Assembly: GCF_001423185.1 (NCBI RefSeq)
Contig: NZ_LMOB01000001.1
Coordinates: forward strand, 1-64,000
DNA from: Plantibacter sp. Leaf314
Lineage (GTDB): Bacteria; Actinomycetota; Actinomycetes; Actinomycetales; Microbacteriaceae
Length of the DNA stretch: 64,000 nt
Direction: 5' to 3'
The stretch's first letter is position 1; each line of letters opens with the position of its first letter. This document shows positions 1-10,222 of this stretch, piece by piece. Below the pieces are notes generated by a model, which worked only from the letters and a program-made list of their open reading frames with translations, made no database searches and was not told the origin of the DNA. A program made the translations under genes and the position numbers.

Positions 1-57
1 GCTGGTCCTGGACGAGCACCGACACTCAACCACCCCCGGCAGACAGTGCCCTCATCT
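1..57. other. Unassigned sequence at window start
   Basis: These bases do not continue the S7 homology that begins at about 58, and I recognise no gene in them. Read on the minus strand, the S7 frame runs into nine unrelated residues and then a stop codon. The stretch is most simply a third piece of a chimeric edge. Confidence 0.4.
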
Positions 58-177
58 CGCGGCGGCCCTTCGCGTAGCTCACGAGCCAGCGGAGAGCGAG
101 GGTGTTGGCGCGGTGAGGCTTGACATCGACCGGCACCTGGTAGGTGGAACCACCGACGCGGCGCGAACGCACCTCCG
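58..177 (-). pseudogene. rpsG: Internal fragment of 30S ribosomal protein S7
   Basis: The minus-strand frame, starting opposite base 178, reads [17 protein letters not shown], then a stretch with [15 protein letters not shown], then VSYAKGRRE. This matches the middle of bacterial S7, a 16S rRNA-binding 30S protein, at roughly residues 75-115 of about 156. Both ends of the gene are missing. The homology ends abruptly near base 58, where KTMTER or similar would be expected, and on the other side at a CCGGA shared with 5S rRNA. The genes expected beside rpsG (rpsL, fusA) are absent, so I read this as a stray fragment at a misjoin rather than a working gene. Confidence 0.8.
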
Positions 178-247
178 GAAGCTAAGACTCTTTGCGCCGA
201 TGGTACTGCAGGGGGGACCCTGTGGGAGAGTAGGACACCGCCGGACT
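175..247 (+). rRNA. 5S ribosomal RNA, 3' part only
   Basis: The stretch GCGCCGATGGTACTGCAGGG followed by GGGACCCTGTGGGAGAGTAG is the conserved 3' half of actinobacterial 5S rRNA, and a normal 5S 3' end and terminator follow. About 45 bases of the 5' half are absent. Sequence upstream of CCGGAAGC belongs to rpsG on the other strand instead. The end coordinate is estimated from the conserved terminal stem. Confidence 0.85.
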
Positions 248-257
248 TCTTCGTTGA

Positions 258-290
258 AATGGCCACCCAAGGTTCTTGGGTGGCCATTTT
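258..290 (+). terminator. Rho-independent terminator of the rRNA operon
   Basis: A perfect 14-base-pair stem (AATGGCCACCCAAG with CTTGGGTGGCCATT), a 3-base loop and a closing T-run form a classic intrinsic terminator just after the 5S 3' end. Confidence 0.9.
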
Positions 291-306
291 GCGTTAACGC
301 GCAGTG

Positions 307-329
307 TGCTCAGGCGGTATGCCTGAGCA
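307..329. repeat. 9-bp inverted repeat before the TPR gene
   Basis: TGCTCAGGC, GGTAT and GCCTGAGCA form a perfect hairpin without a T-run. It lies in the gap between the rRNA terminator and the gene at 428. It may be a second weak terminator or an operator; nothing else in 291-427 is recognisable. Confidence 0.5.
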
Positions 330-427
330 GACGAACCGCGTGAAGTCGACGTCTCACGAGTAGCGTGGGACACAGGATTTAGCAGGCAGACGCCGGGTGG
401 CGGCGTTCGAACACCGTGGAGATCATC

Positions 428-2002
428 GTGAGTGACCAGTCAGCAGACCAGCCCGACAAGGGCGAGCGACGAGCACCTCGATCGTCCGGTGATGGACGCC
501 CGAACACGAACCCCGGTCGACGAAACGACAACCCGCGCGGTGACAGGCCGCAGCGTGGTGACGGTCCTCGAGGCGATCGGCCACAGGGCTCTGATCGCCC
601 CGCTTGGCAGCGGGATCGCCCGGCTTCCGGCGATCGCCCGCAGCGGTCGGACCGGCCGGCGCGGAGTGGCGACCGTCCTTCGTCAGGCGACCGCCCGCAG
701 CGTTCGGACCGCCCCGCTTGGCAACAGGATCGCCCTGCCTCGGGCGATCGACCGCAGCGCTCAGACCGTCCCGCCCGGAGCGGGGACCGTCCGTCATCCG
801 GCGATCGACCGCAGCGTTCCGATCGGCCTGCGTGGCAGCGTGATCGTCCGGCTTCGGGTGACCGCCCACAGCGGTCCGACCGTCCCGCGCGAAGCGGCGA
901 TCGTCCTGCATCGGGCGACCGACCGGATCGCGGGAACCGCACGGATCGCGGGCACTCGTCCGATCGTGGTGGCCGTCCCGACCGCGGCCGCGACAGTGGC
1001 GCACGGAGCGGCGGCCGCGAACTGTGGACGCGCGACGGTGCGCCGGCTCGGGGTGACCGCGACGCCTTCCGGAAGGAACGTGAGCTGACGGAGGAGGAGC
1101 GCATCGCGTTCGAGCTCAAGTCGATCCGTCCTCGCCACGACGACCCGGAGATTCCCGCGGACGTCACCCCCCAGGATCTCGACAAGGGAGCTCGCAACGA
1201 GCTCAAGACCCTCAGCAAGGAGAACGCCGACGGCGTCGCGCAGCACCTGGCCATGGCGGCCCGGCTGATCGACACCGACCCCGCGCTCGCTCATCTGCAT
1301 GCCATGTCCGCTGCACGTCGTGCCGGTCGGATCGCGATGGTCCGAGAGACCCTCGCGATCACCGCCTACGAGACCGGTGACTACGCCCTCGCACTCCGCG
1401 AACTCCGGACCTACCGACGGATCTCCGGCAAGGACGATCAGTTGCCGCTCATGGTGGACAGTGAGCGCGGTGTCGGCCGTCCGGAGCGCGCCCTGGAACT
1501 CGGCCGATCCGTCGACCGCGCCACGCTCGACGTCCCGGTGCGTGTCGCGTTGGCGATCGCCATGTCCGGGGCCCGCCTCGATCTCGGCCAGACCGAAGAC
1601 GCCCTGACCGAGCTGCAGATCCCGCAGCTCGATCCGAAGCGGGCCTTCTCCTACAGCCCGGCCCTGTTCAACGCCTACGCCGAGACGCTCGACGTCCTCG
1701 GCCGTTCCGATGAGGCATCCGTCTGGCACGACCGCGCGACGATCGCCGCTGAGGCGCTCGAGCAGTCGGCCGCCGACGACGAGGGGGAGACCATGGTCGT
1801 CGTCGAGGAGTTCTTCGACATCGACGATGCTCCTGACGCTGACGCTGACGCTGACGCTGACGCTGATGCTGATGCTGATGCTGATGCTGATGCTGATGCT
1901 GATGCTGATGCTGATGCTGATGCTGATGCTGACTCTGAGGTACCAGAGGAGCTGCCAGAGGAGGCACCGGCCGATGAGCCCGCTACTGACGAGAAGGCCT
2001 AA
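428..2002 (+). CDS. TPR-like protein with Arg/Asp-rich repeats and an Ala-Asp tail
   Basis: The protein has 524 residues and an unknown role. Three parts are visible. Residues 1 to about 215 are disordered and rich in G, D, R and P, including six 19-residue repeats (51-164). Residues about 218-455 form a helical, TPR-like conserved core of a type found upstream of HAD hydrolases in related actinobacteria. The C-terminus holds sixteen Ala-Asp dipeptides (471-502) and a Glu-rich end. The GTG at 428 is preferred because GTGGAG lies six bases upstream; a GTG at 416 is an alternative. The stop precedes the next gene by only a few bases, so the two are probably co-transcribed. The Arg-rich N-terminus suggests RNA or ribosome contact, but that is inference. 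Confidence 0.8.
   Translation: MSDQSADQPDKGERRAPRSSGDGRPNTNPGRRNDNPRGDRPQRGDGPRGDRPQGSDRPAWQRDRPASGDRPQRSDRPARSGDRPSSGDRPQRSDRPAWQQDRPASGDRPQRSDRPARSGDRPSSGDRPQRSDRPAWQRDRPASGDRPQRSDRPARSGDRPASGDRPDRGNRTDRGHSSDRGGRPDRGRDSGARSGGRELWTRDGAPARGDRDAFRKERELTEEERIAFELKSIRPRHDDPEIPADVTPQDLDKGARNELKTLSKENADGVAQHLAMAARLIDTDPALAHLHAMSAARRAGRIAMVRETLAITAYETGDYALALRELRTYRRISGKDDQLPLMVDSERGVGRPERALELGRSVDRATLDVPVRVALAIAMSGARLDLGQTEDALTELQIPQLDPKRAFSYSPALFNAYAETLDVLGRSDEASVWHDRATIAAEALEQSAADDEGETMVVVEEFFDIDDAPDADADADADADADADADADADADADADADADADSEVPEELPEEAPADEPATDEKA
578..919 (+). repeat. Six 57-bp tandem repeats inside a coding region
   Basis: Six copies encode 19-residue units of the form RPQRSDRPA-xxx-DRP-x-SGD. 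Units with AWQ and units with ARSG alternate, so the higher-order period is 38 residues (114 bp), which suggests duplication of a two-unit block. Confidence 0.9.
1838..1933 (+). repeat. Hexanucleotide repeat (GCTGAY)16
   Basis: There are four GCTGAC units, then eleven GCTGAT units, then one GCTGAC, all in frame and encoding (Ala-Asp)16. Asp is otherwise mostly GAC in this genome, so a run of eleven GAT codons points to recent slippage expansion. A unit of six bases keeps the frame at any copy number. Confidence 0.95.
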
Positions 2003-2006
2003 GCCC

Positions 2007-3008
2007 GTGACCCCCCTCGACGGTGTCGACGTCGTGCTTGCCGACCTGGACGGCGTCGTCTACGCCGGACCGAACGCGATCCCGTATGCGGTGGAGTCGC
2101 TGAACCTCGCCGCGACACACGTGCGGGTCGGCTACATCACGAACAACGCCTCCCGGACCGACGCCTCGGTCGCGCAACACCTGACGGACCTTGGCCTCAC
2201 CGTGGCACCCGCCGAGGTCGTGACGAGCCCCCAGGCCGCCGTGCGACTCCTGGCGGGCCTCGTGCCCGCCGGTTCCACCATCCTGGTCGTCGGCGGCGCC
2301 GGCCTCGTCGACGAGGTGGAGAAGGGTGGCTTCGTCGTCACCCGGTCCGCCGAGGACTCGCCGGCCGCCGTGATCCAGGGCTTCGCCCCGGAGGTCGGAT
2401 GGTCACACCTCGCCGAGGCGGCCTTCGCCCTGCAGACCCCGCGAGCGGACGGGACTGAACTGCCCTGGGTCGCCACGAACACCGACTGGACCATTCCCCA
2501 GGCCCGCGGTATCGCACCCGGCAACGGAACGCTCGTCTCAGCCGTCCACACCGCCGTCGGACGACTCGCCACGGTCGCCGGCAAGCCCGAAGTACCGATC
2601 TTCGACGAGGCGAAGGTGCGCTTCAACGCGTCCAAACCGCTGTTCATCGGCGACCGGCTCGACACGGACATCCTCGGGGCGAACCGCGCCGGCATCGCCT
2701 CCGCGCTCGTCCTCACCGGGATCGATCGAGCCAAGCACGTCCTCGCGGCTGACCAGCACTCCCGGCCGACGTTCATCCTCGAAGACCTGCGGCAGCTGCA
2801 CGAGCCGTACCCGGTCACGACGATGTCACGGGACGGCAAGGCGGCGACCGTCGGTGCCGCGACGGTCCGCATCCGCGGCAACGACGTCGTCGTGGAATCG
2901 AGCGGTCCGACGAAGATCGATCTGCTCCGTGCCGCGTGCGCGGCGATCTGGGCCTCCGGCCGGGCGATCTACGGGCTCAACGTCCCGGAGCACCTGTACG
3001 CGGAATGA
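2007..3008 (+). CDS. HAD-IIA family hydrolase (NagD/phosphoglycolate phosphatase-like)
   Basis: This 333-residue cytoplasmic phosphatase carries the HAD motifs: D13-L-D15-G-V-V for the aspartyl nucleophile, a TNN triplet at 45-47, and a GDRLDTDI motif near 215 that binds Mg2+. The cap insertion lies between motifs II and III, as in subfamily IIA (NagD, pyridoxal phosphatase, 4-nitrophenylphosphatase-like). The last 65 or so residues form an extension beyond the usual HAD fold. Start choice is open: GTG 2007 has GAGAAGG nine bases upstream, while ATG 1974 inside the previous gene has AGAGGAGG nine bases upstream and would add eleven residues. The substrate cannot be told from sequence. Confidence 0.85.
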   Translation: MTPLDGVDVVLADLDGVVYAGPNAIPYAVESLNLAATHVRVGYITNNASRTDASVAQHLTDLGLTVAPAEVVTSPQAAVRLLAGLVPAGSTILVVGGAGLVDEVEKGGFVVTRSAEDSPAAVIQGFAPEVGWSHLAEAAFALQTPRADGTELPWVATNTDWTIPQARGIAPGNGTLVSAVHTAVGRLATVAGKPEVPIFDEAKVRFNASKPLFIGDRLDTDILGANRAGIASALVLTGIDRAKHVLAADQHSRPTFILEDLRQLHEPYPVTTMSRDGKAATVGAATVRIRGNDVVVESSGPTKIDLLRAACAAIWASGRAIYGLNVPEHLYAE

Positions 3009-3078
3009 ACGCGCTCTCGGCCGCTACCGGCCGTGTTCGCCCTCAGCGCTCCCACCCGACGACGGTGGTGGTGGCCGG

Positions 3079-3084
3079 TAGGGT
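3079..3084 (+). promoter_or_regulatory. -10 box for a probably leaderless mRNA
   Basis: TAGGGT ends six bases before the GTG at 3091. This is the spacing expected when transcription begins at the start codon, and no Shine-Dalgarno sequence precedes that GTG. Confidence 0.45.
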
Positions 3085-3090
3085 TGCCCT

Positions 3091-3249
3091 GTGACGAATG
3101 AACCGGAGGACCCGAGCAACAGCCTCCCGTCCCGCGTCCACCGCATCGACGAGCAGCCGCTCCGGGAGCGTGCCGCCGCCTACGGCGAACTCGTCGATGA
3201 ACTCCGGGCAACGCTCGAAGGGAGCGACTCGCCGAGGACCTCGGCATAA
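3091..3249 (+). CDS. Small conserved hypothetical protein (52 aa)
   Basis: The product is short, acidic and hydrophilic, with a likely helical middle (IDEQPLRERAAAYGELVDEL). It has no membrane segment or metal-binding motif. It sits between the HAD phosphatase and tlyA, four bases before the latter's ATG, so it is probably the first gene of the tlyA-nadK-recN transcript. The GTG start follows a TAGGGT box by six bases. I recall similar small proteins at this place in related genomes but cannot confirm it here. Function unknown. Confidence 0.65.
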   Translation: MTNEPEDPSNSLPSRVHRIDEQPLRERAAAYGELVDELRATLEGSDSPRTSA

Positions 3250-3252
3250 CGC

Positions 3253-4104
3253 ATGCAGAACCTACCCGAACCGCCCGCAGCACCCGACACCGCGGAGGAG
3301 GACCGCTCGCCGGTCCGCCTCGACGCCGCCCTCGCCACCCGTGGGCTCGCCCGGTCCCGAACCCATGCAGCGCAACTCGTCGCCGACGGGCTGGTCACCG
3401 TGGACGGACGGACCATCGTCAAAGCAGCGCATCGGGTACGGCCCGACGCGAAGCTCACCGTCGCCGCGACCGACCACTACGTGAGCCGCGCCGCGCACAA
3501 ACTCCTCGCCGCGCTGGACGCGTTCCCCGTCTCCGTCGAGGACGCCCTGGTCCTCGACGCCGGGGCCTCGACCGGTGGGTTCACGCAGGTCCTCCTCGAG
3601 CGCGGCGCCCGACGGGTGGTCGCGCTGGACGTCGGCCATGACCAGCTCGTCCCGCAGCTGCGCGAGGACGAGCGGGTGCAGGTCGTCGAAGGATGCAACG
3701 TCCGATTCCTCACCCCTGAACAGTTCCGAGAATTGACCGGCGACGACGAGCGGCCGTCGGTCGTGGTCGGCGACCTCTCCTTCATCTCCCTCACCCAGGT
3801 GCTTCCGGCCCTCGTGAGCGTGGCAGCGGTCCCGGCCGAGCTCGTCCTCCTCGTCAAGCCGCAGTTCGAGGTCGGGCGTGGAGGCGTCCGCGAAGGCGTC
3901 GTCACCGACGCCGCGCTCCGAGCGGACGCCGTCGCCGGCGTCCTGTGGGCCGCCTGGGACCTCGGACTGGGCACGGCCGGGCTCATCCCGTCACCCATCG
4001 TCGGGACGCACGGCAACCGTGAGTACGTCGTGTGGATATCGGCTGAGCACGGCCGCAATCCGACAGAATGGATGCAGCAGATCACCTCGATGGCTGGAGC
4101 GTAA
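3253..4104 (+). CDS. tlyA: TlyA family rRNA (cytidine-2'-O)-methyltransferase
   Basis: The family methylates 2'-OH of cytidines in 16S and 23S rRNA using S-adenosylmethionine; in mycobacteria its loss gives capreomycin resistance. In these 283 residues an S4 RNA-binding domain (about 18-80, VRLDAALATRGLARSRTHA onward) precedes a Rossmann methyltransferase domain. The latter has the SAM loop VLDAGASTGGFTQVLLERGA near 98-118, the motif VVGDLSFISL, and VKPQFEVGRG with its conserved lysine. Length is normal for the family. It leads a tight run with nadK and recN, the usual actinobacterial order. Confidence 0.95.
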   Translation: MQNLPEPPAAPDTAEEDRSPVRLDAALATRGLARSRTHAAQLVADGLVTVDGRTIVKAAHRVRPDAKLTVAATDHYVSRAAHKLLAALDAFPVSVEDALVLDAGASTGGFTQVLLERGARRVVALDVGHDQLVPQLREDERVQVVEGCNVRFLTPEQFRELTGDDERPSVVVGDLSFISLTQVLPALVSVAAVPAELVLLVKPQFEVGRGGVREGVVTDAALRADAVAGVLWAAWDLGLGTAGLIPSPIVGTHGNREYVVWISAEHGRNPTEWMQQITSMAGA

Positions 4105-4108
4105 CCCG

Positions 4109-5119
4109 ATGCCACACCCCACCGATCCGACCGTCGCGGCGAGGAACATCCTGGTCGTCGCGCACACGGGCCGTGACGACTCCCGCGACGCCGCGGTCCT
4201 CGTCTCCCGACTGCTGCTGGACGCAGGCGTCCGCCCCGTGCTGAGCGCCCTGGAGCGCGCCGACCTCATCGCCGTCGACCCGGAACTCTCGGTCGTCTCC
4301 GTCCTCCACGACGAGGTCGGGCTCGGCGACATCGAGCTGACCATCGTGCTCGGTGGCGACGGCACGATCCTGCGCGCCGCCGAGGTCACCCGCGGCTCGG
4401 CTGCCCCGCTGCTCGGCGTGAACCTCGGCCACATCGGGTTCCTCGCCGAGAGCGAACGCGACGACCTCACCGAGACGGTCGAAAGGGTCGTCCGACGCGA
4501 CTACTTCGTCGAAGAGCGGATGACGCTGTCGGTGCGGGTGAAGGTCGGGGCCGAGGTCGTCTACGAGACGTGGGCGCTCAACGAGGCCACGGTCGAGAAG
4601 GCGAGCCGGGAGCGCATGCTCGAGGTCGTCATCGAGGTCGACCAGCGTCCGCTCTCGTCGTTCGGTTGCGACGGTGTGGTCATCTCGACACCCACCGGTT
4701 CCACCGCGTACAACTTCTCCGCAGGCGGGCCGGTCGTGTGGCCGTCCGTCGAGGCCATCACCCTCGTCCCGCTCAGCGCGCACGCGCTGTTCGCCAAGCC
4801 GTTGGTCGTCGGTCCGGAGTCGGCTCTCGCCGTGGAGGTGCTGGAGCGCACCGACGGGCTCGGTGTCCTCTGGTGCGACGGTCGCCGCGCGCGCGACCTC
4901 CAGCCGGGCGCGCGGGTCGTGGTCCGACGCTCGTCGGTGCCGGTGCGTCTGGCGCGTCTGCACGAGAGCACCTTCACCGACCGCCTCGTCAACAAGTTCC
5001 AGCTCCCGGTCACCGGCTGGCGTGGCCCGACCGGTCGGGAGGAGCCCATGACCGGCACGATCCACCTGCCGGGTCCGACGACCACCGGCCACGACGACGA
5101 TCAGGACGGCACTGCATGA
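4109..5119 (+). CDS. nadK: NAD kinase
   Basis: This enzyme phosphorylates NAD to NADP in the cytoplasm. The 336-residue product has the GGDGT motif at about 82-86, the NE motif (WALNEATVEK) and the glycine-rich TPTGSTAYNFSAGGP loop that defines the family. The ATG at 4109 lies four bases after the tlyA stop and matches a typical N-terminus. The last 35 residues, after the KFQLPVTGWRG end of the fold, are a polar tail. The stop codon overlaps the recN start (ATGA), so translation is coupled. Confidence 0.95.
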   Translation: MPHPTDPTVAARNILVVAHTGRDDSRDAAVLVSRLLLDAGVRPVLSALERADLIAVDPELSVVSVLHDEVGLGDIELTIVLGGDGTILRAAEVTRGSAAPLLGVNLGHIGFLAESERDDLTETVERVVRRDYFVEERMTLSVRVKVGAEVVYETWALNEATVEKASRERMLEVVIEVDQRPLSSFGCDGVVISTPTGSTAYNFSAGGPVVWPSVEAITLVPLSAHALFAKPLVVGPESALAVEVLERTDGLGVLWCDGRRARDLQPGARVVVRRSSVPVRLARLHESTFTDRLVNKFQLPVTGWRGPTGREEPMTGTIHLPGPTTTGHDDDQDGTA

Positions 5120-6813
5120 TCGAAGAGATCGAGATCCGCGACCTCGGGGTCATCGCCTCGGGCACCCTTCCGCTGGGACCAGGTTTCACGGCCGTCACCG
5201 GTGAGACGGGCGCCGGCAAGACCATGGTCGTCACCGCGCTCGGCCTCCTCCTCGGACAGCGCTCGGACAGCGGCGTCGTCCGCGCCGGCCAGAAGCAGAC
5301 CAGTGTCCAAGGACGCTGGTTGGTGCCGGCGGAGGGCGCCGTCGCAGATCGCGTCCGCGAAGCCGGGGGAGACCTCGACGAAGCGGGCGAGGCGGCGGAG
5401 CTGTTGCTCGGACGCATCGTGACCGCCGAGGGACGCGGTCGCGCGATCGTCGGTGGGCGCACAGCACCCATCGGGATCCTGTCCGAGCTCGGCGAGCAGC
5501 TCGTGGTGGTGCACGGACAGTCCGATCAAATCCGCCTGCGGGCTGCACCCGCCCAGCGGGACGCCCTCGACCGGTTCGCCGGCGAACCGCTCCACCAGGC
5601 GTTGGCCGACTACCAGGAGCGGTATCGCCGACTCATCGAACTGCGGACCGAGCTCGAGACCCTCACCGGGGAACGCGACACCCGCCTGCTCGAAGCCGAA
5701 CAGCTGCGCGCCGCGCTGGCGGAGATCGAACAGGCAGACCCGCAGCCCGGTGAGGACGCAGAGCTCGCCGAGCGCGCGGACCGACTCACGAACCTCGAGG
5801 AGCTCCGGCTCTCGGCGGCCGGAGCACGCGAACTCGTCTCCGCCGAAGCCGGCGAGGAGAGCGACGTCGTCGGACTCCTCGAAGGCGCACGGCGGCAGCT
5901 GGACCGCGCCGCGGTCCACGACCCTGCCCTCGGCGCGATCGCCGCGAGTGTGGCGAACGCGAGCTACCTGGCTGCCGAGATCGCCGCCGAGCTCTCCAGC
6001 TACCTGGCCGGACTCGACGAGGACGGCGCCCGCGAGCTCGAGGTCGTGCAGGAACGTCGCGCGACCCTCGCCACACTGGCCCGGAAGTACGGCCCGACCG
6101 CCGACGACGTCCTGCAGCTCCTCGAGACCGGGAGCACCCGCCTTCTGGAACTCGACGGCGACTCCGACCGCATCACCGAGTTGGAGGGTGAGGTCGAGCG
6201 CCTCGTCGGCGAGGTCGACACGGCCGCCGCGGCGCTGAGCGCGGTCCGGGTCGAGGCGGCGGCACGCCTCGGAGCAGCAGCCAGCACCGAACTGCGTTCG
6301 CTCGCCATGGCCGAAGCCGAGCTGGTCGTCGAGGTCACCGACCGCGACGACCTCACGGTGTACGGCAAGGATGTAATCGCCTTCCTCCTCCGACCCCACG
6401 CCGGAGCGGAACCGCGCCCGCTGGGGAAGGGTGCCTCGGGTGGAGAGCTCTCTCGCGTGATGCTGGCCCTCGAGGTCGTCATCGCCGGAGCGGACCCCGT
6501 CCCGACCTTCGTGTTCGACGAGGTCGACGCCGGTGTCGGCGGTGCTGCGGCGATCGAGATCGGTCGCCGTCTCGCGGCCCTCGCCGAACGATCCCAGGTG
6601 ATCGTCGTCACCCACCTCGCGCAGGTCGCGGCCTTCGCCAACAACCACCTGAGCGTGGTCAAGGGCGGAGACGGGTCCGTCACGGCCTCGAGCGTCCGTC
6701 AGCTCGTCGGTGCGGACCGCGAAGCGGAGATGGCCCGGTTGCTCTCAGGCCTCGCGGAATCGGACAGTGGCCTCGCCCACGCCCGCGAACTGCTCGCCCT
6801 CGCCGCCTCATGA
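5116..6813 (+). CDS. recN: DNA repair protein RecN
   Basis: RecN is an SMC-like ATPase acting in double-strand break repair. The 565-residue protein has a Walker A motif GETGAGKT at 29-36, a central coiled-coil-forming region (about 150-380) rich in E, L and R, the ABC signature GGELSRVMLAL, and a Walker B PTFVFDEVDAGVGG near 463. It ends with the HLAQVAAFANNH segment typical of RecN. The start codon overlaps the nadK stop. No LexA-type box is obvious upstream, so it is probably expressed with nadK. Confidence 0.96.
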   Translation: MIEEIEIRDLGVIASGTLPLGPGFTAVTGETGAGKTMVVTALGLLLGQRSDSGVVRAGQKQTSVQGRWLVPAEGAVADRVREAGGDLDEAGEAAELLLGRIVTAEGRGRAIVGGRTAPIGILSELGEQLVVVHGQSDQIRLRAAPAQRDALDRFAGEPLHQALADYQERYRRLIELRTELETLTGERDTRLLEAEQLRAALAEIEQADPQPGEDAELAERADRLTNLEELRLSAAGARELVSAEAGEESDVVGLLEGARRQLDRAAVHDPALGAIAASVANASYLAAEIAAELSSYLAGLDEDGARELEVVQERRATLATLARKYGPTADDVLQLLETGSTRLLELDGDSDRITELEGEVERLVGEVDTAAAALSAVRVEAAARLGAAASTELRSLAMAEAELVVEVTDRDDLTVYGKDVIAFLLRPHAGAEPRPLGKGASGGELSRVMLALEVVIAGADPVPTFVFDEVDAGVGGAAAIEIGRRLAALAERSQVIVVTHLAQVAAFANNHLSVVKGGDGSVTASSVRQLVGADREAEMARLLSGLAESDSGLAHARELLALAAS

Positions 6814-6858
6814 CGACGGTCCTGTGCAGGAATCGACACGGAAGCCCGAACTGGATGG

Positions 6859-6864
6859 TAGGAT
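6859..6864 (+). promoter_or_regulatory. Putative -10 box of pyrG
   Basis: TAGGAT lies eight bases before the GTG at 6873. If used, the transcript would have almost no leader. I see no good -35 box. Confidence 0.4.
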
Positions 6865-6866
6865 AA

Positions 6867-9225
<2,359 letters not shown>

Positions 9226-9228
9226 GGC

Positions 9229-10164
9229 GTGGCGCTCGATCGCGCGGTCGCCGACTACCTGCGGCACATCGCGATCGAGCGCGGCCTGTCGGCCAACACG
9301 CAGGCCGCCTACCGGCGGGATCTCGACGGTTACCTGGCCTGGCTCGGCGCCCACGGCGTCGATGAAGCGACAGCCGTCACGGCCGGACATGTGTCGGAGT
9401 ACACCGCGTCGCTTCGGACGCCCGAGGGACAGCCGGTCCGGGCGTCCTCGCTCGCCAGAGTCCTGTCGTCCATCCGCGGGCTCCACCGGTTCCTCCTCGA
9501 CGAGCAGCTCGTCGAGGTGGACGTGGCGCGTGAGGTGCGCCCGCCGAAGCTCCCCGGACGCCTGCCGAAGGCGATCACGATCGACCAGGTCCGGGCCCTG
9601 CTCGAGACGACCGACGGCGACGAGCTGCTCGCGATCCGCGACAAGGCGCTCCTCGAGCTGCTCTATGCCACCGGCGCCCGGGTCTCGGAGGCGGTCGGCC
9701 TGAACGTCGACGACGTCATCGACACCGACATCGTCCGGTTGCTCGGCAAGGGTGGCAAACAACGGATCGTGCCGCTCGGGAGCTTCGCCCGCGAAGCGGT
9801 CGACCGCTATCTGGTCCGGGTCCGTCCCGTCTTCTCAGCCCTCGGTCGTTCCACGCCGGCACTCTTCCTCGGGCAGCGTGGCGCACGCCTGTCCCGGCAG
9901 AGTGCCTGGCTCATCCTGCAGCGTGCGGCCGAGCGCGCGGGACTCGAAGCGCACATCTCGCCGCACACCCTGCGGCACTCGTTCGCCACCCACCTGTTGC
10001 AGGGCGGGGCCGACGTCCGGGTCGTGCAGGAACTCCTCGGTCACTCCTCCGTCGCGACGACGCAGCTGTACACCTTGGTGACGGTCGACAACCTCCGCGA
10101 CGTGTACACACAGTCGCATCCGCGGGCCAGATGGACCGCGGGCGGAGCGGCACCCCGGGCCTGA
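9229..10164 (+). CDS. xerD: Site-specific tyrosine recombinase XerD
   Basis: XerD works with XerC at dif to resolve chromosome dimers. The 311-residue protein has an N-terminal SAM-like core-binding domain (1-90) and a catalytic domain with the full active-site set: Arg151 ([11 protein letters not shown]), His246 and Arg249 ([10 protein letters not shown]), His272 (LLGHSS) and nucleophile Tyr281 (TQLYT). The GTG start follows the previous stop by three bases. Its place before parA-scpAB links it with chromosome segregation. Confidence 0.95.
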   Translation: MALDRAVADYLRHIAIERGLSANTQAAYRRDLDGYLAWLGAHGVDEATAVTAGHVSEYTASLRTPEGQPVRASSLARVLSSIRGLHRFLLDEQLVEVDVAREVRPPKLPGRLPKAITIDQVRALLETTDGDELLAIRDKALLELLYATGARVSEAVGLNVDDVIDTDIVRLLGKGGKQRIVPLGSFAREAVDRYLVRVRPVFSALGRSTPALFLGQRGARLSRQSAWLILQRAAERAGLEAHISPHTLRHSFATHLLQGGADVRVVQELLGHSSVATTQLYTLVTVDNLRDVYTQSHPRARWTAGGAAPRA

Positions 10165-10176
10165 GCCGCGGCCCGG

Positions 10177-10182
10177 TAGACT
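10177..10182 (+). promoter_or_regulatory. Putative -10 box of parA
   Basis: TAGACT lies 40 bases before the GTG of parA in the only real gap (10165-10222) of the segment. The same hexamer recurs before tRNA-Pro and both GAF regulators in this window. Confidence 0.45.
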
Positions 10183-10222
10183 CGTCACTCGAACGACAGC
10201 AAGCGGGAGCGAGGCAACACCG

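Noticed and set aside
578..919. Possible CRISPR array
   Set aside because: The units are directly adjacent with no spacers of unique sequence, in frame within a coding gene, so they are protein repeats.
379..1275. A long minus-strand reading frame rich in Arg, Ser and Cys opposite the TPR gene
   Set aside because: It is a by-product of the GC-rich 57-bp repeats on the plus strand; it has no ribosome-binding site and no recognisable domain, and its third codon position does not show the GC bias seen in real genes here.
9229..10164. Tyrosine recombinase as an integrase of a mobile element
   Set aside because: All XerD features and the conserved chromosomal context (xerD-parA-scpAB) fit the housekeeping enzyme; there are no attachment repeats or phage genes.
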